A stretch of 8,668 nt of DNA from Ruminococcaceae bacterium UBA5423 (GCA_002409375.1 DHNF01000153.1:1-8668); one strand, 5' to 3'. Shown: positions 1 through 8,668, numbered from the stretch's first letter. Numbers and translations: made by a program. The notes: generated by a model not told the origin, from the letters alone.

Positions 1-1304
1 CATCGAGTTTTCGAGGTTACTCCCTTTTTATTAAAGCGCTTTTGCTTAACGCTTTTCCAATACTCTTTAAACGCCTGTTCATTTTTATTGTTGCCGGGCA
101 CATAATACTCCCTGTCACGCAGTACATCGGGTAAGTACTGCTGCGGTACCCAGCCATTGACATAGTCGTGCGGATAAAGATAAAATTGCCCTTTGTGTTC
201 GCAGTCCTCGCCGTCATAATGCATGTTTTGAAGCTGGCGGGGTATCGGACCGACTTTGCCCGCTTTAATATCGCCAATTGCCGAGTTTACTGCATTGTAA
301 GCGGAATTTGATTTTGGAGAATTGCACACTAATATAACAGCATTAGCAAGCGGAATTCGTGCTTCGGGCAACCCGACCTGCAACGCCGTGTCCACGGCCG
401 CCTTGACGATAGGCATAGCCATTTGATAGGCAAGCCCAACGTCCTCGCACGCGCATACCAAAAGTCGGCGGCAGGCCGATAATAAATCGCCGGACTCAAG
501 CAAGCGGGCAAGGTAATGAATTGCAGCGTTGGCGTCTGAGCCGCGCATTGACTTTTGAAACGCCGACAAAATGTCGTAATGCTCATCGCCGGCACGGTCA
601 TAGCGCATAGTGCTGTGCTGAGAAAGCTGTGATGCAGTATCCACAGTGATATTTAAAACGCCACTTTTGTCAGGCACAGTTGCCAAAACACAAAGCTCGG
701 CCGCATTGATCGCCTTGCGCACATCGCCGCCACAGGACTCTGATATATGGGATATGACCTTATCATTTGCATTTATAGACAGCATTTTTTCTTGCTTTAA
801 AAAATCAAAAGCGCGGATTACTGCCTTTTTTATCTGCTCGGGCTGTAAAGGCTTAAATTCAAAAACGGTTGAGCGGCTCAATATTGCATTATAGACATAA
901 AAATACGGGTTTTCAGTTGTTGACGCAATCAGAGTAATGCGGCCATTTTCAATGTGTTCAAGCAATGACTGCTGCTGTTTTTTATTGAAATACTGTATTT
1001 CGTCAAGATACAATAACACGCCGTCAACCGCCGCCAGCGTGCCCAACTCCTCCACCACTGCTTTTATATCTGAGGTAGACGCTGTTGTACCGTTAAGCTT
1101 GTGCATACGAATATTAGATTTGCCCGCAATTATCCGGGCAAGCGTGGTTTTGCCTACACCCGAAGGTCCGTAAAATATTAGATTGGGAATATGTCCCGAT
1201 TCAATTATATTGCGCAAAGCCTTTCCCTGCCCCAGCAGATGCTCCTGTCCGACAATATCGTCAATGCTTTCGGGGCGCAGTCTGTCGGCAAGCGGTACAT
1301 TCAT
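1..1304 (-). CDS. rarA: Replication-associated recombination protein A (RarA/MgsA), AAA+ ATPase, 3' end cut by window edge
   Basis: RarA is a cytosolic, tetrameric clamp-loader-like AAA+ ATPase that acts at stalled replication forks and single-stranded DNA/duplex junctions. I read 434 codons with no stop before the left edge. The family is usually 420-450 residues, so only a few codons are missing. Visible parts: Walker A GPSGVGKTT (about residues 46-54), Walker B LLYLDEIQ (98-105), sensor-1-like STTENP (128-133), the SR arginine-finger pair (143-144), sensor-2-like GGDVRKAIN (192-200), the oligomerisation region starting YDRAGDEHYD (about 235), and the family C-terminal block YLYPHDYVNGWVPQQYLP (375-392). 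The ATG at 1304 is chosen because AAGGGG lies 8 nt upstream and MNVPLADRLRP matches the usual RarA N-terminus. The gene follows the esterase on the same strand after 173 bp that contain a repeat element. Identity is near certain; the true 3' end is outside the window. Confidence 0.95.
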   Translation of the reverse strand, partial: MNVPLADRLRPESIDDIVGQEHLLGQGKALRNIIESGHIPNLIFYGPSGVGKTTLARIIAGKSNIRMHKLNGTTASTSDIKAVVEELGTLAAVDGVLLYLDEIQYFNKKQQQSLLEHIENGRITLIASTTENPYFYVYNAILSRSTVFEFKPLQPEQIKKAVIRAFDFLKQEKMLSINANDKVISHISESCGGDVRKAINAAELCVLATVPDKSGVLNITVDTASQLSQHSTMRYDRAGDEHYDILSAFQKSMRGSDANAAIHYLARLLESGDLLSACRRLLVCACEDVGLAYQMAMPIVKAAVDTALQVGLPEARIPLANAVILVCNSPKSNSAYNAVNSAIGDIKAGKVGPIPRQLQNMHYDGEDCEHKGQFYLYPHDYVNGWVPQQYLPDVLRDREYYVPGNNKNEQAFKEYWKSVKQKRFNKKGVTSKTR

Positions 1305-1337
1305 ATCCACTACCCCTTCAAAATGCAGTTATTGCTT

Positions 1338-1343
1338 ATTATA
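1338..1343 (-). promoter_or_regulatory. Candidate -10 box for rarA inside repeat element R1
   Basis: On the minus strand this reads TATAAT, a perfect sigma-A -10, ending 33 nt before the rarA ATG. That would give a short leader holding the Shine-Dalgarno site. The hexamer 17 nt further upstream (TCTATT) is a poor -35 and there is no TGn extension, so the promoter call is tentative. The box lies at the outer end of element R1, so if it is real, the element supplies the rarA promoter. Confidence 0.35.
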
Positions 1344-1496
1344 CTGATTCTCATTAAAAAAATAGAACGCTTCGGACTTTTTCGGCTCTGCTCGTTGTCG
1401 TCAACCGGCAAGCGACAGCCTTCCTCTCTCCTTTGCCTTGCATAACAAAAAAATTTTGTAAAGCTATCTTTATAGTTTTAACAAGAAACAGTATTA
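1339..1496. repeat. R1: long copy of a MITE/REP-like intergenic element
   Basis: A 158-bp stretch bounded by imperfect terminal inverted repeats: 1339-1360 (starts TTATACTGATTCTC) and 1475-1496 (ends AGAAACAGTATTA), matching at about 16-17 of 22 positions. Read on the minus strand, its interior resembles the copy at the right edge. Both contain AATTTTTT followed by G/T-rich bases and GCAAGGC, then GGCTG(T/G)CGC, then AAAAG(T/A)CCG before the terminal AT-rich end. There is no ORF. It lies between rarA and the esterase, and its right end overlaps the esterase stop codon. By-eye alignment only. Confidence 0.55.
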
Positions 1497-2230
1497 CGCC
1501 GAAATCTATCAATAGCGCGCCTTATGCTTTCATCCCAAAAGCCCCATTCATGGGCGCCCTCCCATTCTTCATAGCAATGGGGAATACAAAGGCTGTCAAG
1601 ATGCGCACAAAATCTTTTGTTGTCCTCGTACAAAAAATCGGATAACCCACAGGTTATATACAAATCCGGCACATTTGTGCCCGCACCCGCCAATTTGCCG
1701 GCAAGCGAAAACAAATCGTCCTGAGGTTTTATTACACCATTATTTATTGCATGGCATTCCTTAATTCTCATTAAGTCTTTTGTAACATTAAACCTTGACT
1801 TGACATCCACTGCACCCGAAAAGCTTGCGGCGGCAACATAATTTTCGGGATATGTAAGTGCCGCTTTAATCGCGCCATAGCCTCCCATAGACAAACCGGC
1901 AATAAAATTGCCCTCACGCTTGTTTGAAAACCTAAACATATTGCGGCAAATCAATGGGAGCTCTTTAGCTATATAAGTAAAATAATTTAAGCCGTACTCC
2001 ATATCAGTATAAAAGCTGCGCTGAACCTCGGGCATAACCACTGCAATACCTGCATGCTCGGCATACCTGTCAACATTTGTACGCCTAAGCCACGCTGAAT
2101 GATTATCTGAAAGTCCGTGCAAAAGATACAATACAGGTATATCTCCGTCCAAACCCTGTGGGATTGAAACAGTAAGAGATGTCATCATTTCAAGAGCGTT
2201 TGAACGGATTGTGCCTTCAAAAACTGACAT
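1478..2230 (-). CDS. Esterase of the alpha/beta-hydrolase fold (PF00756, esterase D / tributyrin-esterase type)
   Basis: A 250-residue serine hydrolase with no signal peptide, so probably cytosolic. The family includes S-formylglutathione hydrolases and short-chain acyl or acetyl esterases; the substrate cannot be told from sequence. Visible: an oxyanion-hole region LYLLHGLSDNHSAW (about 34-47), the nucleophile elbow GLSMGG with Ser114, the likely acid Asp198 in CGLSDFLYEDN, and His227 in EGAHEWGFWD, giving a complete catalytic triad in the normal order. The ATG at 2230 has GGTGAT about 5 nt upstream. It lies 65 bp behind glyA on the same strand, with a short repeat (R2) between. The last five residues (NTVSC) and the stop lie in the terminal repeat of element R1, so the native C-terminus was probably altered. 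Function class is sure; specificity is unknown. Confidence 0.87.
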   Translation of the reverse strand: MSVFEGTIRSNALEMMTSLTVSIPQGLDGDIPVLYLLHGLSDNHSAWLRRTNVDRYAEHAGIAVVMPEVQRSFYTDMEYGLNYFTYIAKELPLICRNMFRFSNKREGNFIAGLSMGGYGAIKAALTYPENYVAAASFSGAVDVKSRFNVTKDLMRIKECHAINNGVIKPQDDLFSLAGKLAGAGTNVPDLYITCGLSDFLYEDNKRFCAHLDSLCIPHCYEEWEGAHEWGFWDESIRRAIDRFRRNTVSC

Positions 2231-2243
2231 ATAATCACCAGCC

Positions 2244-2295
2244 TTATACTAATATTTGATTAGAAAATTATTAAGTTTTTAGTAGGATATTAGCA
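2244..2295. repeat. R2: short (about 52 bp) copy of the same inverted-repeat element
   Basis: It begins TTATACTAATATTTGATTAG and ends TAGGATATTAGCA. The two ends are imperfect inverted repeats, about 14 of 20 positions. The left end matches the start of the right-edge copy almost base for base (TTATACTAATAT, then GATTA, then ATTATTAA). ATTAAGTTTTTAG here is also the last sequence before the window edge in that copy. R2 therefore looks like the two ends of the long element without its GC-rich core. It fills the whole gap between the glyA stop (2296-2298) and the esterase Shine-Dalgarno site. Confidence 0.55.
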
Positions 2296-3546
2296 TTAAT
2301 ATATGGGATATTTTTTGCACAGTTCTACGACTGCGGCACGAATTTTGTCGGCATTTGTTTCAAAGTCATTCATTGCATCTGCGATAAACCCTGCAATCAA
2401 GCCCATGTCGCCTGTATTCAGCCCACGGCTGGTAACAGCCGGAGTACCAATCCGCACGCCGCTTGTAACAAACGGAGAAAGCGGCTCGTTTGGTACGGTG
2501 TTTTTATTGACGGTAATATAGACCTCGTCAAGGCGATGTTCAAGCTCTTTGCCGGTAATGCCGGTTCCCCGCAAATCAATGAGCATCAAATGATTGTCGG
2601 TGCCGCCCGAAACCAATTTTACCCCTCGATCGCAAAGCCCCTTTGCCAGCGCTGCAGCATTTTTGCGAATCTGACTTTGATAATCTTTAAATTCACTCTT
2701 TTGTGCTTCGCCAAAACACACGGCCTTGGCGGCAATAACATGCATTAGCGGTCCGCCCTGCGTACCGGGGAATACTGCCTTGTCAATCGCTTTTGCATAT
2801 TTTTCACGGCACAAAATAAGCCCGCCGCGCGGCCCGCGCAGTGTTTTATGTGTTGTCGACGTGACCACATCCGAGTAAGGGATTGGGCTGATATGCTCGC
2901 CCGCTGCAACCAATCCGGCAATATGCGCCATATCAACCATAAGCAATGCGCCGCATAAGTCGGCAATTTCACGCAAAACATCGAACTTAATTTCCCTTGC
3001 ATATGCACTAGCACCTGCAACTATAAGCTTGGGGTTTGTCTTTTTTGCAACATCCGCAAGTTTATCATAATCAATTTTACCTGTGTTTTCATCCACACCA
3101 TATGGTACAAAATTATACAAAATACCTGAAAAATTTACTGGTGATCCGTGTGTCAGATGTCCGCCATGAGCAAGGTTCATACCCAGCACGGTATCACCCG
3201 GCTTAATAAGTGCAGCATATGCCGCTTGATTTGCCTGGGCGCCTGAATGCGGCTGCACATTGGCATGCTCGGCACCAAACAGCTTGCATGCACGCTGGCG
3301 CGCAATATCCTCAACCACATCAACTTGTTGGCACCCACCGTAATATCGCTTACCGGGATACCCTTCGGCGTACTTATTCGTCAGCACGCTGCCCATTGCC
3401 GCCATAACCGCCGGTGACACAATGTTTTCGGAAGCTATAAGCTCCAGATTGCGCCGCTGGCGATGTAATTCTTTTTCCATAGCTTGTCCGACTTCAAAAT
3501 CGGCATCCTTTACAAAACCTATCGTATCCATCATTTTGGAGTACAT
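2296..3546 (-). CDS. glyA: Serine hydroxymethyltransferase
   Basis: A cytosolic, PLP-dependent enzyme that converts serine and tetrahydrofolate to glycine and 5,10-methylene-tetrahydrofolate. It is the main source of one-carbon units for dTMP, purines and methionine. The length of 416 residues is the family norm (about 410-420). Diagnostic parts: LIASENIVS (36-44), [15 protein letters not shown] (57-71), [14 protein letters not shown] (97-110), VDMAHIAGL with Asp205 and His208 contacting the cofactor, and [12 protein letters not shown] with Lys234 as the Schiff-base lysine. No expected residue is missing. The ATG at 3546 has AAGGAG about 12 nt upstream by its first base. The esterase follows after 65 bp on the same strand, so read-through is possible. 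A candidate promoter lies at 3580-3608. Confidence 0.97.
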   Translation of the reverse strand: MYSKMMDTIGFVKDADFEVGQAMEKELHRQRRNLELIASENIVSPAVMAAMGSVLTNKYAEGYPGKRYYGGCQQVDVVEDIARQRACKLFGAEHANVQPHSGAQANQAAYAALIKPGDTVLGMNLAHGGHLTHGSPVNFSGILYNFVPYGVDENTGKIDYDKLADVAKKTNPKLIVAGASAYAREIKFDVLREIADLCGALLMVDMAHIAGLVAAGEHISPIPYSDVVTSTTHKTLRGPRGGLILCREKYAKAIDKAVFPGTQGGPLMHVIAAKAVCFGEAQKSEFKDYQSQIRKNAAALAKGLCDRGVKLVSGGTDNHLMLIDLRGTGITGKELEHRLDEVYITVNKNTVPNEPLSPFVTSGVRIGTPAVTSRGLNTGDMGLIAGFIADAMNDFETNADKIRAAVVELCKKYPIY

Positions 3547-3579
3547 AAATCGGCTCTCCTTTTAAAAAACATTGCATTT

Positions 3580-3608
3580 AATATATCATTTTTTTAAACG
3601 AAATCCAA
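3580..3608 (-). promoter_or_regulatory. Candidate sigma-A promoter of glyA
   Basis: On the minus strand TTGGAT (3608-3603) and TATATT (3585-3580) are separated by exactly 17 nt. The -10 matches 5 of 6 and the -35 only 3 of 6. It implies a leader of about 25-30 nt before the glyA ATG, too short for a riboswitch. The rest of the 121-bp gap between the glycosylase and glyA is AT-rich, and I see nothing else in it. Confidence 0.4.
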
Positions 3609-3667
3609 TAGCAAACAACAAACAAAGTGTAATTTTGCATTTTTTTCGTGAAATTTTAGTCTTTTCT

Positions 3668-4162
3668 TCAGTTATGTTCCAGATAATTACGGACCGGCAA
3701 CCAGAGCGACAACTTTTTTTCAAATTTCATTGCACGCGCCGGACTGGTTGACGGCAAAGTCATTTTTTTTAATGAACTAAATACATCAGGCACTACAAGA
3801 CGCTTATAAAGCACCTCAGCATTTTGTGAATTAAAGAATACTGCCCCAAGCATAGGGCATTTATCTGCAATTATATTAAAATCATTTGCAGCCGGTTGTT
3901 TAATATTCGAGTCGGCACTCCCAACTCTTTCGCATGCGCTTAGCACATCCCATAGGGCAATCCTTTTTTCAATCAAAAATTGTATTCTGTTATCATATTC
4001 AGCCGGCACCTGCTTGTCCCACAGACTGAATATTATTTTCCAAAACGCGTTTTGCGGATGGCCATAATACTGATTTTCTCGTATTGATGCGACCGATGGC
4101 ATAGTTCCAAGTATAAGCACTCGTGCATCGGTACCGGCAACAGGCGCAAAACCTTTTAACAC
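3668..4162 (-). CDS. Hypoxanthine/uracil-DNA glycosylase, family 6 of the UDG superfamily (DNA-deoxyinosine glycosylase)
   Basis: A small single-domain base-excision-repair enzyme. Members remove deaminated bases, mainly hypoxanthine from deoxyinosine, leaving an abasic site. With 164 residues it is family-sized. Motifs in order, numbered from the chosen start: LILGTMPS (16-23), the UDG motif-1 region; YYGHPQNAFW (32-41), whose Asn is the likely catalytic residue in this family; ALWDV (69-73); SADSNI (82-87); NDF (93-95); FFNSQ (109-113), where many members have FNG; and LPSTSPA (136-142), the motif-2 loop. Start choice: GAGG at 4174-4171 sits 8 nt before GTG 4162 and 5 nt before TTG 4165. 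The upstream GTG at 4171 directly abuts the Shine-Dalgarno site and is unlikely. It is divergent from nth, another glycosylase. Confidence 0.85.
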   Translation of the reverse strand: MLKGFAPVAGTDARVLILGTMPSVASIRENQYYGHPQNAFWKIIFSLWDKQVPAEYDNRIQFLIEKRIALWDVLSACERVGSADSNIKQPAANDFNIIADKCPMLGAVFFNSQNAEVLYKRLVVPDVFSSLKKMTLPSTSPARAMKFEKKLSLWLPVRNYLEHN

Positions 4163-4179
4163 CAATCCCACCTCTTGTT

Positions 4180-4262
4180 TTATACTATTCTCAGATTAAA
4201 TCGAAGACATCTTGATCTTGTCGGCCTATTTTCCGCTTAAACTGAGAATGAGAATAGTAATT
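4180..4262. repeat. R3: 83-bp copy of the inverted-repeat element with an 11/11 terminal match
   Basis: TACTATTCTCA at 4183-4193 is perfectly complementary to TGAGAATAGTA at 4249-4259. A second CTGAGAAT at 4242-4249 repeats part of the right arm. The outer TATACT and the TTCTCA motif match the end of R1 (TATACTGATTCTCATTAA). The interior (4201-4240) is not clearly related to the GC-rich core of the long copies. It lies between the divergent glycosylase and nth genes, 18 nt from the glycosylase start. Confidence 0.5.
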
Positions 4263-4299
4263 AGAAATATTTATTATCATAACATGAATCTTTGGATTA

Positions 4300-4328
4300 T
4301 TGACCTTATTTAAAATATAACTTAATAT
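4300..4328 (+). promoter_or_regulatory. Candidate sigma-A promoter of nth
   Basis: TTGACC (4300-4305) and TAATAT (4323-4328) are 17 nt apart, matching consensus at 5 of 6 and 4 of 6. Transcription would start near 4335, leaving a leader of about 70 nt. The region is strongly AT-rich, so chance matches are possible, but the near-perfect -35 and ideal spacing favour a real promoter. Apart from R3 and this site I see nothing in the gap between the two divergent repair genes. Confidence 0.5.
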
Positions 4329-4407
4329 ATATGTATGAACACTTGGGGTTATACAATTTGTAAATTTTTGATGCAATATTACATTCTTTAAGGAAACGAG
4401 GCAGCTT

Positions 4408-5049
4408 ATGACCGAAAAAGTAAAAAAACAAGAGGCAATAAAAGCAATAGAAGCTTTAAAGAAGCTTTATCCGGATGCAAAATGCTCGCTTAATTTTAAC
4501 AATCCGATGCAGTTGCTGATTGCGACGCGGCTATCAGCTCAATGCACAGATGAGCGTGTCAATCGGATAACACCGGCACTATTTAAACAGTTTCCAACAC
4601 TTGATGATTTTGCCGATGCCGACATTAGCGAAGTCGAACGATATATACACTCATGCGGGCTTTATAGAACCAAGGCGCGCGATATAGTAGCGGCAGCGCG
4701 CATGCTGCGCGACGAATTTGGCGGTAATGTACCCGATACAATAGAGCAGCTATTAAAGCTGCCGGGAGTCGGGCGTAAAACTGCAAACCTTATTCTTGGC
4801 GATGTATATGGCAAACCGGCGGTAGTAACCGACACGCATTGTATCCGCATATCAAACCGGTTGGGACTTTGCAGCACCACAAACCCGGTAAAAGTTGAAT
4901 CTGAACTTAAGAAGATTCTTCCGGCACACGAAAGCAACGATTTTTGCCATCGGCTTGTGCTGTTCGGGCGCGATATCTGCCGCGCACGCTCGCCCCGTTG
5001 TAACGATTGCCCGCTCGAATGGTGCCCGTCAAGAGACGTTTTGTCTTAA
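4408..5049 (+). CDS. nth: Endonuclease III, bifunctional DNA glycosylase/AP lyase
   Basis: It removes oxidised pyrimidines and cleaves the abasic site by beta-elimination in base-excision repair. The 213 residues match the family (about 210-220). The helix-hairpin-helix LPGVGRKTAN (118-127) carries the catalytic Lys124. Asp142 in VVTDTHCIRISNR is the catalytic aspartate. LSAQCTDERVN (42-52) is the usual N-terminal signature. The C-terminal 4Fe-4S loop has Cys191, Cys198, Cys201 and Cys206. Its spacing is C-X6-C-X2-C-X4-C, one residue shorter in the last gap than the common X5. The ATG at 4408 has GAGG 6 nt upstream. It is divergent from a second DNA glycosylase. Its last 143 bp are also read on the opposite strand by the run-on 3' end of the next gene. 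Confidence 0.95.
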   Translation: MTEKVKKQEAIKAIEALKKLYPDAKCSLNFNNPMQLLIATRLSAQCTDERVNRITPALFKQFPTLDDFADADISEVERYIHSCGLYRTKARDIVAAARMLRDEFGGNVPDTIEQLLKLPGVGRKTANLILGDVYGKPAVVTDTHCIRISNRLGLCSTTNPVKVESELKKILPAHESNDFCHRLVLFGRDICRARSPRCNDCPLEWCPSRDVLS

Positions 5050-5527
5050 GTTTTCGTAAAAAAATATTTTTATTCGTGCTTAATATATTCGCAATGCATA
5101 TTTTATATACCGGTATTGCAATTATGCTAAGAATACCCCATAGCACACTGTAAAGGAAACAGACTTGCCCTTTATAATTGAAAGGCAGGGAACTATAATC
5201 CCAGACATTCATTTTAAGTTTAAGATTAAAAAAGCAGCCACTGACAAATTCTATTGCGGTTATTGCAAATGAGCACAATGCACAGCGTACAAAAAGACAT
5301 CGCTTGCTAACGGTATGAATAAAACCGATGGCATTAAAGCACACACCCCCGACAAGGAACATGGACCAATGCGTATATCCTCTCCATAAAATTTCTATAA
5401 TATTATAAATTGCACCTCCAATACAGAATAAAAACAAGGTGCACTTTATTGTGAATACAACAAGGTTCCAGGGTCGCCCGCAATCTTTGATTTCGAGAGC
5501 GGGTGGGGTTCTTATTTTTCTTTTCAT
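4907..5527 (-). CDS. PF06541-family membrane protein ('putative ABC transporter permease'), short form with run-on C-terminus
   Basis: An integral membrane protein of a family common in Clostridia whose function is not established despite the 'ABC-transporter type IV' label. No ATPase gene is nearby. Counting from ATG 5527, hydrophobic segments lie at about 21-46, 55-73, 79-99 and 124-146. Family motifs: GYTHWSMFLVGG (50-61), IEFVSGCFFN (92-101), and WDYSSLPFNYKGQVC (109-123). ATG 5527 is preferred because GGGAG lies 11 nt upstream and MKRKI is a sensible start; a GTG-ATG pair at 5593/5590 is the alternative. After about residue 156 the frame continues into the 3' end of nth as a basic, non-membrane tail of about 50 residues that does not look like the family. 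A one-base change in a T7 run would end the gene at the nth stop. Confidence 0.75.
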   Translation of the reverse strand: MKRKIRTPPALEIKDCGRPWNLVVFTIKCTLFLFCIGGAIYNIIEILWRGYTHWSMFLVGGVCFNAIGFIHTVSKRCLFVRCALCSFAITAIEFVSGCFFNLKLKMNVWDYSSLPFNYKGQVCFLYSVLWGILSIIAIPVYKICIANILSTNKNIFLRKLKTKRLLTGTIRAGNRYNGASVRGRYRARTAQADGKNRCFRVPEESS

Positions 5528-5691
5528 AAATGCAATGTCTCCCGCACATAAGATAGTAATAGATTGCCCTTTAAGACGGGGTGCTGACATCACAATTTTT
5601 ACCTATTGCAGAGGATTCAGGTTGAAGAAATTTTGAAAGGTGGGACGCGGGCATAAATTGCTTCTTTCATGCGCGTTTTGTGCGCGACATG

Positions 5692-5698
5692 GGTGGAG
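5692..5698 (+). promoter_or_regulatory. Shine-Dalgarno site deciding the start of the plus-strand PF06541 gene
   Basis: GGTGGAG ends 4 nt before ATG 5703. The in-frame GTG at 5640 has AAAGG directly abutting it with no spacer, and ATG 5715 is 16 nt away, so 5703 is the best start. GGAGTA (5695-5700) can pair with TGCTCC (5704-5709) with one G-T pair and a 3-base loop. That would enclose both the ribosome site and part of the start codon. Confidence 0.5.
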
Positions 5699-5702
5699 TA
5701 CC

Positions 5703-6428
5703 ATGCTCCTTTCTATGAAAACCGAAAATAAAAAAAAGCCGACAATTATCAAAGTCGGCAAACCTTATTACAAAAACCGCTCGGCGCACCGGTTTACATA
5801 TCAAAAGCTGTTTTGGATATTTTTTATTGCTTGTTTTTTGGGTGTTGTATTTGAAACAGCATGGTGTTTGTTGATGAGGCACCGCTATGAAAGCCGTGTT
5901 GGTGTAATCTACGGACCGCTCAACCCCGTTTACGGGTTTGGTGCAGTCCTGCTGACCATCATTTTGAATCGCCTTAGCAAAAAAAGGGACTTGTGGATAT
6001 TTCTTTTCAGCATGGTTATCGGCGGGGCATTCGAATACATATGCAGCTTTATGCAGGAAATCGCACTTGGTACGGTATCGTGGGAATATAGTCACACCCA
6101 GTTCAATTTCAATGGCCGCACAAATCTGATGTATTCTTTTTTCTGGGGCATACTCGGACTATTATGGGTAAAGGAATTGTTTCCTCGCCTGTCTTCACTT
6201 TTAGACCGCATACCTGCCAGTATTAATAAAGGGCTTACTGTGTTACTAAGCGTATTTATGCTTTTTAATATGCTTATTTCCCTCCTCGCCCTCGAGCGTC
6301 AAAGCCAACGCCGTGCGGGTGCCAAACCGGCAAATGCAATCGCTCGGTTTTTAGACGATAAATACCCTGACGAATTTTTAATAAAGAAATACCCTAATAT
6401 GATGGTAATTGACCAACACAAAGAATAG
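5703..6428 (+). CDS. PF06541-family membrane protein ('putative ABC transporter permease'), long form
   Basis: A 241-residue integral membrane protein of the same family as its divergent neighbour, function unknown. Numbered from ATG 5703: a basic N-terminal stretch (KTENKKKP, about 6-13), then membrane segments near 36-56, 75-90, 98-114, 139-157 and 175-196. Family motifs are FLGVVFETAWC (45-55), RVGVIYGPLNPVYGFGA (65-81), AFEYICSFMQE (109-119), SWEYSHTQFNFNGRTN (126-141), and a soluble tail with FLDDKYPDEFLIKKYPN (216-232), as in other clostridial members. In both this protein and its neighbour the WDYS/WEYS...FN..G block sits just before the last core membrane segment, showing common ancestry. 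It converges on ligA with a 34-bp gap. The start could also be GTG 5640, which would add 21 residues that look non-native. Confidence 0.82.
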   Translation: MLLSMKTENKKKPTIIKVGKPYYKNRSAHRFTYQKLFWIFFIACFLGVVFETAWCLLMRHRYESRVGVIYGPLNPVYGFGAVLLTIILNRLSKKRDLWIFLFSMVIGGAFEYICSFMQEIALGTVSWEYSHTQFNFNGRTNLMYSFFWGILGLLWVKELFPRLSSLLDRIPASINKGLTVLLSVFMLFNMLISLLALERQSQRRAGAKPANAIARFLDDKYPDEFLIKKYPNMMVIDQHKE

Positions 6429-6462
6429 CATTGACAATACCAATTATTCTAAAACGAATTTA

Positions 6463-8668
<2,206 letters not shown>

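Noticed and set aside
17..1173. Several short ORFs of 78-90 codons on both strands over rarA
   Set aside because: They lie in other frames of a gene with every RarA motif in order; they are shadows.
4191..4376. A 61-codon minus-strand ORF between the glycosylase and nth
   Set aside because: AT-rich, with no good ribosome site, no recognisable motif, and overlapping repeat R3 and the nth promoter candidate; likely chance.
5054..5075. Imperfect AT palindrome after nth as a terminator
   Set aside because: The stem is almost all A-T and weak, and lies within the opposite-strand coding frame; it cannot be told from a homopolymer-rich stretch.
5668..5690. CATGCGCG...CGCGACATG imperfect palindrome upstream of the long PF06541 gene as an operator
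   Set aside because: Arms are unequal and short, and no second site or neighbouring regulator gene supports it.
5667..6095. A 142-codon ORF antisense to the long PF06541 gene
   Set aside because: No family motifs and no ribosome site; the plus strand carries clear PF06541 motifs.
6422..6450. AGAATA/TATTCT inverted repeat between the convergent PF06541 gene and ligA as a two-way terminator
   Set aside because: Only 6 AT-rich pairs with a long loop and no T-tract on either side.

Overview
The window looks like chromosomal core DNA of a low-to-moderate GC Gram-positive anaerobe, most likely a clostridial gut-type Bacillota (Oscillospirales-like). This rests on Shine-Dalgarno sites of the AGGAGG type, GTG/TTG starts, a Clostridia-type RarA (DEIQYFNKKQQQ after Walker B), and two PF06541 'ABC-transporter type IV' membrane proteins, a family typical of Clostridia. 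The taxonomic placement is inference.

Layout from left to right. A rarA gene (minus) enters at 1304 and runs off the left edge, lacking only its last few codons. Upstream of it on the same strand are an alpha/beta-hydrolase esterase (1478-2230), glyA serine hydroxymethyltransferase (2296-3546) and a family-6-type hypoxanthine/uracil-DNA glycosylase (3668-4162). Divergent from the glycosylase is nth, endonuclease III (4408-5049, plus). Two PF06541 membrane proteins then lie head to head (4907-5527 minus, 5703-6428 plus); the minus one runs 143 bp into the 3' end of nth. The plus one converges on ligA, NAD-dependent DNA ligase (6463-8442, minus), which has a good promoter and Shine-Dalgarno site.

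Four of the recognised genes belong to DNA repair and replication restart: two base-excision glycosylases, the ligase that seals the repaired nick, and the RarA ATPase. glyA supplies one-carbon units, including those for dTMP and purines. No complex or regulon linking them is visible; co-location is the observation.

The most unusual content is intergenic. Four stretches (1339-1496, 2244-2295, 4180-4262 and 8522 to the right edge) share AT-rich terminal inverted repeats with a TTATACTNAT-like outer end. The two long copies share a GC-rich palindromic core. All four lie just upstream of a minus-strand gene (rarA, esterase, glycosylase, ligA). They look like one family of small non-coding, MITE-like or REP-like elements. 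One supplies the stop codon and last residues of the esterase, and one has a TATAAT near the rarA start. No rRNA, tRNA, CRISPR array or protein-coding mobile element is visible.
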